A stretch of DNA of 64,000 nucleotides, from the NCBI RefSeq assembly GCF_008041935.1, contig NZ_VKAC01000007.1, forward strand, positions 1 through 64,000, read 5' to 3'. The notes beneath the pieces were generated by a model, which was given only the letters and a program-made list of their open reading frames with translations, did no database searches and was not told the origin of the DNA. Shown in pieces: positions 49,289-57,611 of the stretch (the first letter of the stretch is position 1; every line of letters starts with the position of its first letter). The position numbers and the translations under genes are program-made. This stretch comes from Quadrisphaera setariae (GTDB taxonomy: Bacteria > Actinomycetota > Actinomycetes > Actinomycetales > Quadrisphaeraceae).

Positions 49289-49313
49289 GGGTGGGGGTGG
49301 GGGTGGGGACGGG
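49289..49313 (+). other. G-quadruplex-forming motif upstream of poxB
   Basis: Five G-runs of 3, 5, 5, 4 and 3 bases separated by 1-2 bases, on the + strand, which is the template strand of poxB, 18-42 bp before its start codon. It meets the usual G3+N1-7 pattern. In a GC-rich genome such motifs can arise by chance. Confidence 0.5.
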
Positions 49314-49342
49314 ACTGCCGGGGAAGCCGGAGGAGGGTCGGG

Positions 49343-51034
49343 TCAGCGGTAGGCGGGGGTCCAGCGCGCAGCGCGCACGGCGGCGGCCACCTCCTCGTCG
49401 GTGGCCTCCGGGGCGACGCCGTCGGCGACGGCCTGGCGCGCCACGGCCTCGGCGATGGCGACCGCTGCGGTCGGCATGTCGGCGACCTCGGGCAGCAGCG
49501 CACCGCCCGGGTCGTGGCGCACCGGTGACTGCTCCCCCAGCGCGAGGGCGGCCTGCAGGAGCATCGCGTCGGTGACGCGGGTGGCGCGGCTAGCGACCAC
49601 GCCCAGACCCACCGCCGGGAAGACGTAGACGTTGTTGCACTGGGCCACGCGCCGCCTGGCGCCGTCCTGCTCGACCGGCGGGAACGGGGAGCCGGTGGCC
49701 ACCAGGGCGCGCCCGTCGGTCCAGTCGGACAGGTCCTGCGGCTCGGCCTCGGCGTGGGAGGTGGGGTTGGACAGCGGGAAGACGATCGGCCGCTCGACGT
49801 GGGAGGCCATCTCCGTGATCACCTCGCGCGTGAAGATCCCGTGCGCCGAGGACAGGCCGATGAGGGCCGTCGGCTCCACGTTCCGCACCACGGTGAGCAG
49901 GTCCAGCTCGCTGCGGCGCTCGACGTCCACCCCCCACCCGGCCAGCTGCTCGGCGCTCTTGGCGTAGCGGGCCTGCGCCGGCGTCAGCCCCGCCTGGCCC
50001 TCCACCAGCAGTCCGCCGACGTCGAGGACGTGCACGGCGGCGACGGCGTCGTCCTCGGTCGCGCCGTCGGCCACCATCGCCTGCACCAGGCGGTCGCACA
50101 CGCCGATGCCGGCCGACCCGGCGCCGACCATGACGACGCGCTGCTCCCGCAACGAGGTGCCGCTCACCGAGGCCGCGCCCGTCATGGCTCCGGCGACCAC
50201 CGCGGCGGTCCCCTGGATGTCGTCGTTGAAGGTGAGCAGCTGGTCGCGGTACCGGTCGAGGATCGGCAGCGCGTTCTTGCTGGCGAAGTCCTCCCACTGC
50301 AGCAGGACGCCGGGCAGCTCCTCGCGCACCGCGGCGACGAAGGCGTCGACGAACTCCTCGTACTCCTCACCCGTGACGCGGGGGTGGCGCCAGCCCAGGT
50401 AGAAGGGGTCGTCGCGCAGGTCGTCGTCGTCGCAGCCGACGTCGAGGACGATCGGCAGCGTCCGGGCGGGGTCGATGCCGCCGATGGCGGTGTAGAGGGA
50501 CAGCTTGCCGATCGGGATGCCCATCCCGCCCACGCCCTGGTCGCCCAGCCCGAGGATGCGCTGGCCGTCGGTGACGACGATGACGTCGACCTCGGCCCGG
50601 GGACGGTTGCGCAGCACCTCGCGCAGGCGGTGGCGGTCGGGGTAGGAGACGAACAGCCCGCGCGGACGGCGGTAGATCTGGCTGAAGCGCTGGCACGCCG
50701 CTCCGACCGTGGGCGTGTAGACCAGCGGCAGCGCCTCCTCGACGTGGCGCGAGAGCACCTCGTAGAAGAGGACCTCGTTGGTGTCCTGCAGCTGGCGCAG
50801 GGTGATGTGCTGCGCCAGCTGGCGGGAGGTGGCCGAGGTGCCCTCGACGGCCTCCACGGACCGCCAGGCGCGGTCCGCCTGCTGCTCGATGGTCTCCACC
50901 TGCGGCGGCAGCAGACCGCGCAGGCCGAGCTCGTCTCGCTCGGCCTCGGTGAAGGCGGTGCCGCGGTTGAGCAGGGGGTCCTGCAGGAGCTGCAGGCCCG
51001 CTGTCGTCGACGAAGAAGTGGCGGTGTCTCCCAC
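49343..51034 (-). CDS. NAD-dependent malic enzyme
   Basis: 563 residues, the long MaeA/SfcA type. Motifs: LVYTPTVGAACQRF (motif with catalytic Tyr), GGMGIPIGKLSLYTA, WEDFASKNALPILDRY, FNDDIQGTAAVVAGA (metal Asp), NAD Rossmann VMVGAGSAGIGVCDRLV and FPLSNPTSHAEA. Decarboxylates malate to pyruvate with NAD+. GTG start at 51034. The neighbouring poxB could take the pyruvate onward to acetate. Confidence 0.92.
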   Translation of the reverse strand: MGDTATSSSTTAGLQLLQDPLLNRGTAFTEAERDELGLRGLLPPQVETIEQQADRAWRSVEAVEGTSATSRQLAQHITLRQLQDTNEVLFYEVLSRHVEEALPLVYTPTVGAACQRFSQIYRRPRGLFVSYPDRHRLREVLRNRPRAEVDVIVVTDGQRILGLGDQGVGGMGIPIGKLSLYTAIGGIDPARTLPIVLDVGCDDDDLRDDPFYLGWRHPRVTGEEYEEFVDAFVAAVREELPGVLLQWEDFASKNALPILDRYRDQLLTFNDDIQGTAAVVAGAMTGAASVSGTSLREQRVVMVGAGSAGIGVCDRLVQAMVADGATEDDAVAAVHVLDVGGLLVEGQAGLTPAQARYAKSAEQLAGWGVDVERRSELDLLTVVRNVEPTALIGLSSAHGIFTREVITEMASHVERPIVFPLSNPTSHAEAEPQDLSDWTDGRALVATGSPFPPVEQDGARRRVAQCNNVYVFPAVGLGVVASRATRVTDAMLLQAALALGEQSPVRHDPGGALLPEVADMPTAAVAIAEAVARQAVADGVAPEATDEEVAAAVRAARWTPAYR

Positions 51035-51154
51035 GGGTGTCTCCCAGATCGCCGACAGTTGCCGATGGCGATCATCCCCGCGTCATCCCGGATCGCACCC
51101 CGAGGCGTGGACACAACGAACACAACTCCTCCGGCGCACACCCTCCGTCACGAC

Positions 51155-51186
51155 GCGCCCGCGGGGGGTGTGCCCACCGCGGGCGC
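51155..51186 (-). terminator. Terminator hairpin after the cytosine permease gene
   Basis: Ten-base perfect arms GCGCCCGCGG / CCGCGGGCGC around a 12-base loop, 18 bp past the permease stop and about 120 bp upstream of the malic enzyme start on the same strand. Confidence 0.6.
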
Positions 51187-51203
51187 GGGAGGTGCCCCTC
51201 CGG

Positions 51204-52580
51204 TCACACCGTCCGGAGGGGGCGGCGCGGCAGCACCAGGTAGAGCACCCCGGCGATGACGAAGCCGACCAGCGCCGTGAGGTCTCCCAGCTGGGGCAGC
51301 GCGGTGGCGACCGGACCGGCGTAGGCCTCCTGGTTGGCGAACAGGAGCACGGACACCACCGTGCCGACGGACAGCGCCACCACGCCCGAGGCGTTCTTCC
51401 ACCCCCGGTCGTGGAGGGCGGGAGAGACGTCCTGGCCGCGCCGCACCCACTGGTCGACCAGCACCACCGCCAGCCACGGCGCGATCCAGTAGGAGATGAC
51501 CAGCAGGAACGACTCGTAGGCGTGCCCGGCGTCGGCCAGCCCCGCCCACGCCAGGAAGAACCCGACCACCCCGAAGGCCAGCGGCACCACGGCGCGGCGC
51601 TCGGCCAGCGAGGTGAACCCCATGGCGAGGAAGGACATCGAGCCGGAGTAGACGTTGAGGATGTTCGCGCAGATCGCTCCGAGCGCGATCGCCAGGAGCG
51701 TGACCTGGGCGACCGCGCCGGGCAGGTGCGAGGTGAACGCCTCCGTGGGGTTGTCGCTGGTCGCGCCGGGGATCGAGACGGAGGCCGCACCGGCGAGCAT
51801 GAGCACGGTCGTGGAGACGAACAGGCCCACCGCGGCGGCCCAGCCGGCCGCGCGCCCGGCGCCCAGCGGCAGGTACCGCGTGTAGTCGGTGGCGTAGGGG
51901 TTCCACCCGGCGCTGTAGCCCCACGCCGTGGCCGTGGCGAGGATGAAGCCGGCCAGCCCGCCCGGCGTCGCGGGCGCCGCGGAGTAGTCGGCCGCGGCGA
52001 ACGTCATCACCGCGACGACGGCGAAGACGACCGCCAGCACGATGACGGCGTACCGCTCGAAGAGGTGCACGAGGTCGTGGCCGAGGGCGGCGACGCCGAT
52101 CTGCACGAGCACCACCCCGACCAGGCAGACCACCGGCGCCAGGCCTGTCAGCGCCGCCAGCGCGAACGCGGCCGAGACGCTGTTGACGGCGAACCAGCCG
52201 AAGCCCGCCATCACCGACATGAGGGTGGCGGGGACGATGTTGCCGCGGTACCCGAAGGCGATCCGGCCGAGCACCATCTGGGGCACGCCGACCCTCGGTC
52301 CCCGGGCGGACAGCACGCCGTGGGAGAGGGCCGCGAGCGCGTTGCCCAGGACGATCGCGGCGGCGGCCTGCCAGAAGGTCAGCCCGAAGACGAGGGTCGA
52401 CAGGACGCCCACGAAGATCGTGGCGAACTCGAGGTTGGGGGCGCTCCACGTCCACGCGAGGTTGAGCGGGCGTCCGCGCCGCTCCGCGAGCGGGATGGTC
52501 TCCGTGGAGCGCTTCTCCAGCGCCTCGGTGGCGGCGGCCGGCGGGCGGGTGGAGGTGTCGGTGGCGGGCGCAGCGGTCAC
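51204..52580 (-). CDS. codB: Cytosine permease (NCS1 family)
   Basis: 458 residues, 12 transmembrane helices. NCS1 features: LNLAWTWSAPNLEFATIFVG, GYRGNIVPATLMSVMAGFGW (substrate-site Trp/Gly region), AWGYSAGWNPYATDYTRYLP and ANILNVYSGSMSFLAMG. Imports cytosine or a related base. The GTG at 52580 overlaps the deaminase stop (GTGA), so import and deamination are translationally coupled. Confidence 0.88.
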   Translation of the reverse strand: MTAAPATDTSTRPPAAATEALEKRSTETIPLAERRGRPLNLAWTWSAPNLEFATIFVGVLSTLVFGLTFWQAAAAIVLGNALAALSHGVLSARGPRVGVPQMVLGRIAFGYRGNIVPATLMSVMAGFGWFAVNSVSAAFALAALTGLAPVVCLVGVVLVQIGVAALGHDLVHLFERYAVIVLAVVFAVVAVMTFAAADYSAAPATPGGLAGFILATATAWGYSAGWNPYATDYTRYLPLGAGRAAGWAAAVGLFVSTTVLMLAGAASVSIPGATSDNPTEAFTSHLPGAVAQVTLLAIALGAICANILNVYSGSMSFLAMGFTSLAERRAVVPLAFGVVGFFLAWAGLADAGHAYESFLLVISYWIAPWLAVVLVDQWVRRGQDVSPALHDRGWKNASGVVALSVGTVVSVLLFANQEAYAGPVATALPQLGDLTALVGFVIAGVLYLVLPRRPLRTV

Positions 52581-53077
52581 GGGAGGTCCTCTCCGATGTC
52601 TTCGAACCACACGTCGGGGCGCTCGGAGATGAAGCGCTGCATGAGCTCCTTGCAGCGCTCGTCGTCGAGCACGGTCACCGAGACCCCGTGCTCGGCCAGC
52701 CAGTCGTGACCGCCGGTGAAGGTGGCGCTCTCTCCCACCACCACGTGGCCGATGCCGAACTGGCGGACCAGGCCGCTGCAGTACCAGCACGGGGAGAGTG
52801 TGGTGACCATGACCGTGTCGCGGTAGCCGGCGCGGCGACCGGCGTTGCGGAAGGCGTCGGTCTCGGCGTGGACCGAGGGGTCGTCGTCCTGGACGCGACG
52901 GTTGTGGCCGGCGCCCAGCAGCTGTCCGTCGAGGGTGAAGAGGGCGGCGCCGATGGGCACGCCGCCCTCGCCCGCGCCCTTCCGGGCCTGGGCGACGGCG
53001 ACGTCGAGGAGGGCGGCGACGTCGAGGGGGAGCCCGGCGGAGCCCGTGAGGGCTGACGGGGCAGCGGTGGTGCTCAT
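52577..53077 (-). CDS. Cytosine/nucleoside deaminase (CDA-fold)
   Basis: 166 residues. Zinc site: HAE in PSVHAETDAFRNAGRRAG and PCWYC in TLSPCWYCSGLVRQFG. This matches the yeast-type cytosine deaminases (FCY1) and guanine/nucleoside deaminases rather than the unrelated E. coli CodA amidohydrolase. Next to a CodB-type permease, cytosine to uracil is the likely reaction. ATG at 53077 selected; an upstream GTG exists. Confidence 0.87.
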   Translation of the reverse strand: MSTTAAPSALTGSAGLPLDVAALLDVAVAQARKGAGEGGVPIGAALFTLDGQLLGAGHNRRVQDDDPSVHAETDAFRNAGRRAGYRDTVMVTTLSPCWYCSGLVRQFGIGHVVVGESATFTGGHDWLAEHGVSVTVLDDERCKELMQRFISERPDVWFEDIGEDLP

Positions 53078-53170
53078 GGCGGTCACCCCACCAGAGCACC
53101 CGCGCGTGGCGTCATGGACGCAGCGTCATCTACGGGGCCGCTGATCTGCGACGCTGCGTACGCTGGTCTC

Positions 53171-54721
53171 GTGGCTCTCACTCTGCGCGGCGCGCTGGAG
53201 CACCCGGTGGTCAGCGCTGCTGCGCCCGAGCTGCTCACCCCCGGGGTCGACCTGGACGTGCCGGTGCGGTGGGTGCACTCCAGCGAGATCTACGAGATCG
53301 GCCCGCTGCTCACCGGCGGGGAGCTGCTGCTGACCACGGGCCTGGGGGTCGTCGGGGCCGACGCGGGCGCCCGCAGGCACTACGTGCGCGACCTCGCCGC
53401 CCGCGGTCTGGCGGCGCTCGCCGTCGAGGTGGGGCGCTCTCTGCCCGCTCTCCCCGTGGAGATGGCCGACGAGGCCGCCCGGCGCGGGCTGCCGCTGGTG
53501 GTGCTGCGGGAGGTCGTGCCCTTCATCCGCATCTCCGAGGTGCTCAACACCCTCATCGTCGACGGCAGCACCACCCGGCTGCGCTTCTCCGAGCGGGTCA
53601 CCGCGGCCGTCGAGAACGCGCAGTCCGAGGAGCGCGGGCTCGCGGGCCTGCTCGCCGCGGTGGGCCGGCTGCTGGACCGCCCGCTGGTGCTGGTCTCGGC
53701 GGGAGGAGCGCTGGTCTCCGCCGCGGGGACCACCGACGACCGCACGGCGTGGCAGGTGGTCGACGCACCGACGGCGCAGCAGGTGGACGTGGTGGTGCGA
53801 GGCCGCCGGTGGGGTGCCGTCGTGGCGGGCGCTGCTCCAGCAGCGACCGGTGCGTCGGACGACGACGTCGACGTCGCCCTCCGGCGCCTGGCACCCGCCC
53901 TGGGGCTGGAGCTGCTGCACGGTCGGGGCGCTCCCAGCCGCCCCGACCAGCTCGCCGCGCGCCTGCTCGCCGACCTCGTGGAGGGTGAGTCGCCGGACAC
54001 CGACGTCCTCGTGCGAGCCGGCGCAGCGGGGTTCCACCCGGGTGCGGGAGACGTCGTCGTCGGCGTGGCCGTGGACGCCCCGGAGAGCCGGTCCGGCCTG
54101 TCGCTGCTGCAGGCCGCGGCCCGCACCACCGGCGGCACGGTGCTCCGGGGACGCGTCGGGGCGGAGGTCCTCGGGCTGTTCGCCCTCGACCGGCCCGACC
54201 CGGTGCGCGTGGTCGCGGACGCCGTGACCGCCGCCTGGCGCCGGGCCGGAGAACCGCCCGTGCGCGCCGCTGCGGGCGACGCGGTGACCGCTGACCGCGG
54301 CGCGGCGGGGTGGCGGTGGACGCTCTCGCGGGCGCGGGCGGCGTCCTCCCTGCTGAGCAGCGCCCCTCCCCCGCCGGGCACCGCCGGCCCGGTGACCACG
54401 GCGCGCGCCTGGGCGCTGGAGCTGCTCCTCCACGACGCCGGCGCCCCGCTGGCCGACCTCGCCGACTCCACGCTGCAGGGCCTGCGCCGCTGGGACGCCC
54501 GGCACGGGAGCGACCTGGTGCGCACCGTCGAGACGCACCTGCGGCTCGGCGGCTCGCCGTCAAGGACCGCGGAGGAGCTGCAGGTCGGGCGGCAGGCCGT
54601 CTACCAGCGCCTGGCGCGCGTCGAGGAGCTGCTGGGCCACCGCCTGGACGCTCCCGAGGCCCACGCCGCCCTGCTCGTCGCCGCAGCGGCCGCCCGCCTC
54701 GCCCGCACACCCCCTCCGTGA
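53171..54721 (+). CDS. PucR-family transcriptional regulator
   Basis: 516 residues. N-terminal PucR ligand domain (LLTPGVDLDVPVRWVHSSEI, then GGELLLTTGLG; LPLVVLREVVPFIRISEVLN), a central GGDEF-like region, and the C-terminal HTH (SRTAEELQVGRQAVYQRLAR then VEELLG). PucR-type proteins commonly regulate purine or pyrimidine catabolism, fitting the divergent cytosine deaminase-permease pair 93 bp away. The GTG at 53171 fits the domain start; an ATG at 53114 is possible. Confidence 0.88.
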   Translation: MALTLRGALEHPVVSAAAPELLTPGVDLDVPVRWVHSSEIYEIGPLLTGGELLLTTGLGVVGADAGARRHYVRDLAARGLAALAVEVGRSLPALPVEMADEAARRGLPLVVLREVVPFIRISEVLNTLIVDGSTTRLRFSERVTAAVENAQSEERGLAGLLAAVGRLLDRPLVLVSAGGALVSAAGTTDDRTAWQVVDAPTAQQVDVVVRGRRWGAVVAGAAPAATGASDDDVDVALRRLAPALGLELLHGRGAPSRPDQLAARLLADLVEGESPDTDVLVRAGAAGFHPGAGDVVVGVAVDAPESRSGLSLLQAAARTTGGTVLRGRVGAEVLGLFALDRPDPVRVVADAVTAAWRRAGEPPVRAAAGDAVTADRGAAGWRWTLSRARAASSLLSSAPPPPGTAGPVTTARAWALELLLHDAGAPLADLADSTLQGLRRWDARHGSDLVRTVETHLRLGGSPSRTAEELQVGRQAVYQRLARVEELLGHRLDAPEAHAALLVAAAAARLARTPPP

Positions 54722-54765
54722 TCATGGGCGCTGCGCACTGGACCGGCCGTGATCATGGACTTCCG
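54717..54765. repeat. TGATCA-core repeat, forward pair (locus F)
   Basis: CGTGATCATGGGCGCTGC at 54717 and CGTGATCATGGACTTCC at 54748, 31 bp apart. It overlaps the last codon of the PucR gene and precedes the 3' end of the convergent flavin monooxygenase gene. Confidence 0.8.
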
Positions 54766-54796
54766 GAGCACTCTCCGACGTCGTCCTCGGCGGCCA

Positions 54797-56155
54797 TCAT
54801 GAGCTCCCCCGGCGGCCTGGATGCGTCGACGGGAGGTGCGGCGACGCCGCGCCAGTGAGCATCTCGCGCAGCGTGCCCCGGCGAGGCTGCTGCGGCAGCA
54901 GTCCTCGCGCTCGCAGCAGCGGCATGACGTCGGCGATGAAGTCCCGGTAGGACTCGGTGCCCCCGAACGTGAACTCCACGAGGAAGCCGTCGACGTCGGT
55001 CGCCTCGACGATGGCCTCGATCTCGTCCGCCGCCTGCTCCGCAGTGCCCGTCACCTTGAAGCCGCCCATGGTCTCCCGCAGCCCGTCGAGCACATCGCCG
55101 ACCGTGGTCCCCGGGTCGGAGTGCTGGGCCAGCAGGCTCTGGCCCACCTCGGTGGAGACCTCCGCGAGGGTGGCGCGCGGGTCCAGCCGCGTGAGGTCGA
55201 CCCCGGTCCAGCCGAGGAACAGCGCCGCCATCGCCTCCCGGGAAGGAGCCGCGGTGAGCTCGGCGCGCAGCTGACGCGCCTCCGCCTCGGTGGCTCCGAC
55301 GATGACGGACAGCCCGTTGACCACCTTGACCGCGTCGCGCGGGCGCCCGCGGGCCTCGGCGCGGTCTCGCAGGTCGACGACGAGCCGCGCCAGCGCCTCC
55401 GTCGAGCGCTCCTGCGTGAAGATGCACTCGGCGTAGGTCGCGGCGAAGTCCTTGCCCGCCCGGGAGGCTCCCGCCTGGAACAGGGTGGGCGTGCGCTGTG
55501 GCGACGGCGAGACCGGGTAGTAGCCGTCGAGGCTGAAGAACGGGCCGCGGTGCTGCAGCCGGTGCACCTTGGCGGGGTCGTTGAAGACGCCGGTCTGGCG
55601 GTCCATGGGCTGCGCGTCGTCGTCCCACCCCTCCTCCCACAGGGCCAGGCACAGGGAGACGAAGTCGTCGGCGCGGGCGTAGCGCACGTCGTGGGCTGTC
55701 ACCGCGGGCTCACCGAGCAGGCGCACGAGCGCGTCCTGCATGTCGGAGGTGACGATGTTCCAGCCGACCCTGCCGCCCGTGAGGTGGTCCAGCGTGGAGA
55801 ACCGCCGCGCCAGCAGGTACGGGCGCTCCGCCGTCGTCGACGACGTCACCACGAAGCCGAGCCGGTCGACGGTGGCCGCCAGCCCCGACAGCAGCAGCGG
55901 TGCGTCGTGCACGGGGAACTGGACCGCCTCGCGCACCACCACCTCGGGCACGTCGCCGTCAGCGGTCATCGGGTAGGCGAGGGCCTCGGCGAAGAAGAGG
56001 AAGTCGAAGCCGCCCGCGTCGAGCTGGCGGGCCAGCTGCTGCCAGTGGGCCAGGCCGGCGTACCCCTCGGGCTGCGCCAGCCGGTGGCGCCACGAGTTCG
56101 CCAGGAACGTCGGCGCCACCACCTCGAACGCCCCGAGCACCAGCTGCTTGGTCAT
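54797..56155 (-). CDS. LLM-class flavin-dependent monooxygenase (NtaA/SnaA/DszA type)
   Basis: 452 residues, TIM-barrel bacterial luciferase-like. Blocks of the NtaA subfamily: SWRHRLAQPEGYAGLAHWQQ, FDFLFFAEAL, ERPYLLARRFSTLDHLTGGR, VGWNIVTSDMQDA and TLFQAGASRAGKDFAATYAE. Uses FMNH2 from a separate reductase and O2 to oxidise N-, S- or heteroaromatic compounds. The ATG overlaps the stop of the adenosine-deaminase-like gene (ATGA), so the pair is one functional unit, perhaps catabolising an N-substituted purine or related heterocycle. No flavin reductase is adjacent. Confidence 0.87.
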   Translation of the reverse strand: MTKQLVLGAFEVVAPTFLANSWRHRLAQPEGYAGLAHWQQLARQLDAGGFDFLFFAEALAYPMTADGDVPEVVVREAVQFPVHDAPLLLSGLAATVDRLGFVVTSSTTAERPYLLARRFSTLDHLTGGRVGWNIVTSDMQDALVRLLGEPAVTAHDVRYARADDFVSLCLALWEEGWDDDAQPMDRQTGVFNDPAKVHRLQHRGPFFSLDGYYPVSPSPQRTPTLFQAGASRAGKDFAATYAECIFTQERSTEALARLVVDLRDRAEARGRPRDAVKVVNGLSVIVGATEAEARQLRAELTAAPSREAMAALFLGWTGVDLTRLDPRATLAEVSTEVGQSLLAQHSDPGTTVGDVLDGLRETMGGFKVTGTAEQAADEIEAIVEATDVDGFLVEFTFGGTESYRDFIADVMPLLRARGLLPQQPRRGTLREMLTGAASPHLPSTHPGRRGSS

Positions 56156-57234
56156 GCCCGCTCCCCCTGCACCTGCGCACGCAGCGCCTCGACGGCGGCC
56201 ACCACGCGGGCGCGCAGCGCGGCCTTGTCGGTCTCGTCCAGCCAGCAGCCCTCGACGGCGTTGAGGGTGAACCCCGCCAGCTCGTCCAGGCCGTACCCGA
56301 GGGCGCTGGCCACGGCGCTGTAGTCGTGGGTGGGGTCGGTGCCGAACATCGGCGGGTCGTCGGAGTCGATCGTCACGCACAGCCCCGCGTCGACCATCTC
56401 CCGGATGCGGCGGTGCGAGCCGTCTCCCGACCCGGAGTACCTGCCGATGTCGGAGCTGACAGGTGTGCACGTGAAGGGGATCCGCTCCTCGGCGCAGCGC
56501 GCGGTGATCGCGGGGTCGTCCACCACGTGGTAGCCGTGGTCGATCCGCTCCCCGCCGAGCAGGTCGAGGATGGTCTCCACGTGGTGCGGCGGGCCGCTCT
56601 CGGAGTGCGCGGTGCGACGCAGGCCCGCCTCTCCCGCCAGGCGGAACGCCTTCCAGAACCGCTCCGGCGGGCCGACGGTCTCGTCGTAGTCGAGCCCGAT
56701 GCCGAGCACCTCGTCACGGCGGTCGGCGATGACCTGCTCGACCAGCTCGACGCCGGCGGCCGCGGTGTCGTTGCGGTTGATGGCGACGACGAGGTTCGCC
56801 TCGACGCCGGCGTCCGCACGCGCGTCACGCATCCCCGCGATGACGCCGTCGAGGATCGTCCGGTACGGCACACCCGGATGACCGGGCGGGCTGAGCATGA
56901 TCTCGCGGTAGAGCACCCCGTGGTCCGCGCCACCACTGGTCAACGACTCGTAGGTGACGCGGTGGAAGTCGTCGACGTCGCGGATGACGGCACCCACGAC
57001 GTCGAGCACGCGGAGGAACTCGCCGAGCTCCTCGTAGCTGGCGTGGTCGTAGAGGTTCTCGGTGGAGCGCCCGCCGTCGAGGGTGACGCCGTGCTTGCGC
57101 GCGAGCTCGACGACGGTGGTGGCCTGCACGGACCCGATGAGGTGGGTGTGCAGGGACACCTTGGGCAGGCCCCTGACGATCCGCTCGAGCTCGGGCGGGG
57201 TGGACGTGTCCGGCAGCAGCGCCTCGGTGCTCAC
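56152..57234 (-). CDS. Adenosine deaminase-family amidohydrolase
   Basis: 360 residues. Zinc motif HTHLIGSV (HxHLxGS), HSESGPPHHV (the usual HAGE region), IDHGYHVVDDP (GH and His), CTPVSSDIG (in place of CPxSN) and TIDSDDPPMFGTDPTHDY (catalytic Asp pair). Replacement of HAGE by HSESG and CPTSN by CTPVSSD suggests a substrate other than plain adenosine. Coupled to a flavin monooxygenase and near cytosine and PucR genes, it may act on an aminopurine. GTG start at 57234. Confidence 0.83.
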   Translation of the reverse strand: MSTEALLPDTSTPPELERIVRGLPKVSLHTHLIGSVQATTVVELARKHGVTLDGGRSTENLYDHASYEELGEFLRVLDVVGAVIRDVDDFHRVTYESLTSGGADHGVLYREIMLSPPGHPGVPYRTILDGVIAGMRDARADAGVEANLVVAINRNDTAAAGVELVEQVIADRRDEVLGIGLDYDETVGPPERFWKAFRLAGEAGLRRTAHSESGPPHHVETILDLLGGERIDHGYHVVDDPAITARCAEERIPFTCTPVSSDIGRYSGSGDGSHRRIREMVDAGLCVTIDSDDPPMFGTDPTHDYSAVASALGYGLDELAGFTLNAVEGCWLDETDKAALRARVVAAVEALRAQVQGERA

Positions 57235-57287
57235 CCGGCGGACTGTGGCACCGCCGCGTTTCGCCTTCGTTTCCCCGCCCCTGCGAC

Positions 57288-57556
57288 CGTGATCATGGGA
57301 GTTGCACACACGACCCGTCGTGATCATGGGAGTTGCCAACAGGCACCTCCGTGATCATGGGTGTGACACGCACGGCACCGCCAGGACGGCCCGTTCCGTC
57401 GAGCCGTGAAGGCTGGATGCGGCCTCGAGAGGCTGACGGTGCGCCCTGCCCTGACACTGCTCCGGACCGCCTGTGCGCAACTCCCATGATCACGGGGTGT
57501 GGCGTCCGCCACTCCCATGATCACGAGGGGTGGCGAGCGCAACTCCCATGATCACG
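57288..57556. repeat. TGATCA-core repeat array, three forward and three inverted copies (locus G)
   Basis: Forward copies start at 57288, 57319 and 57350 (CGTGATCATGGGAGTTGC, the third ending ...GGGTGTG); inverted copies span 57477-57494, 57508-57525 and 57539-57556 (GCAACTCCCATGATCACG). Within each triplet spacing is exactly 31 bp. A 110-bp non-repeat centre (57367-57476) separates them, so the whole is one large inverted repeat. It fills the 377-bp divergent region between the adenosine-deaminase-like and the D-lactate-dehydrogenase-like genes; I see no gene in it. Confidence 0.9.
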
Positions 57557-57611
57557 GTGGTGGTGGTCACAGCGGACCGGGAGCACGCGGCGCTGCGGGG
57601 AGAATGACCGC

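Noticed and set aside
57288-57556. Regularly spaced repeats resembling a CRISPR array
   Set aside because: Spacers are only 13 bp, orientation flips half-way, similar short groups occur at six other loci, and no cas genes are present.
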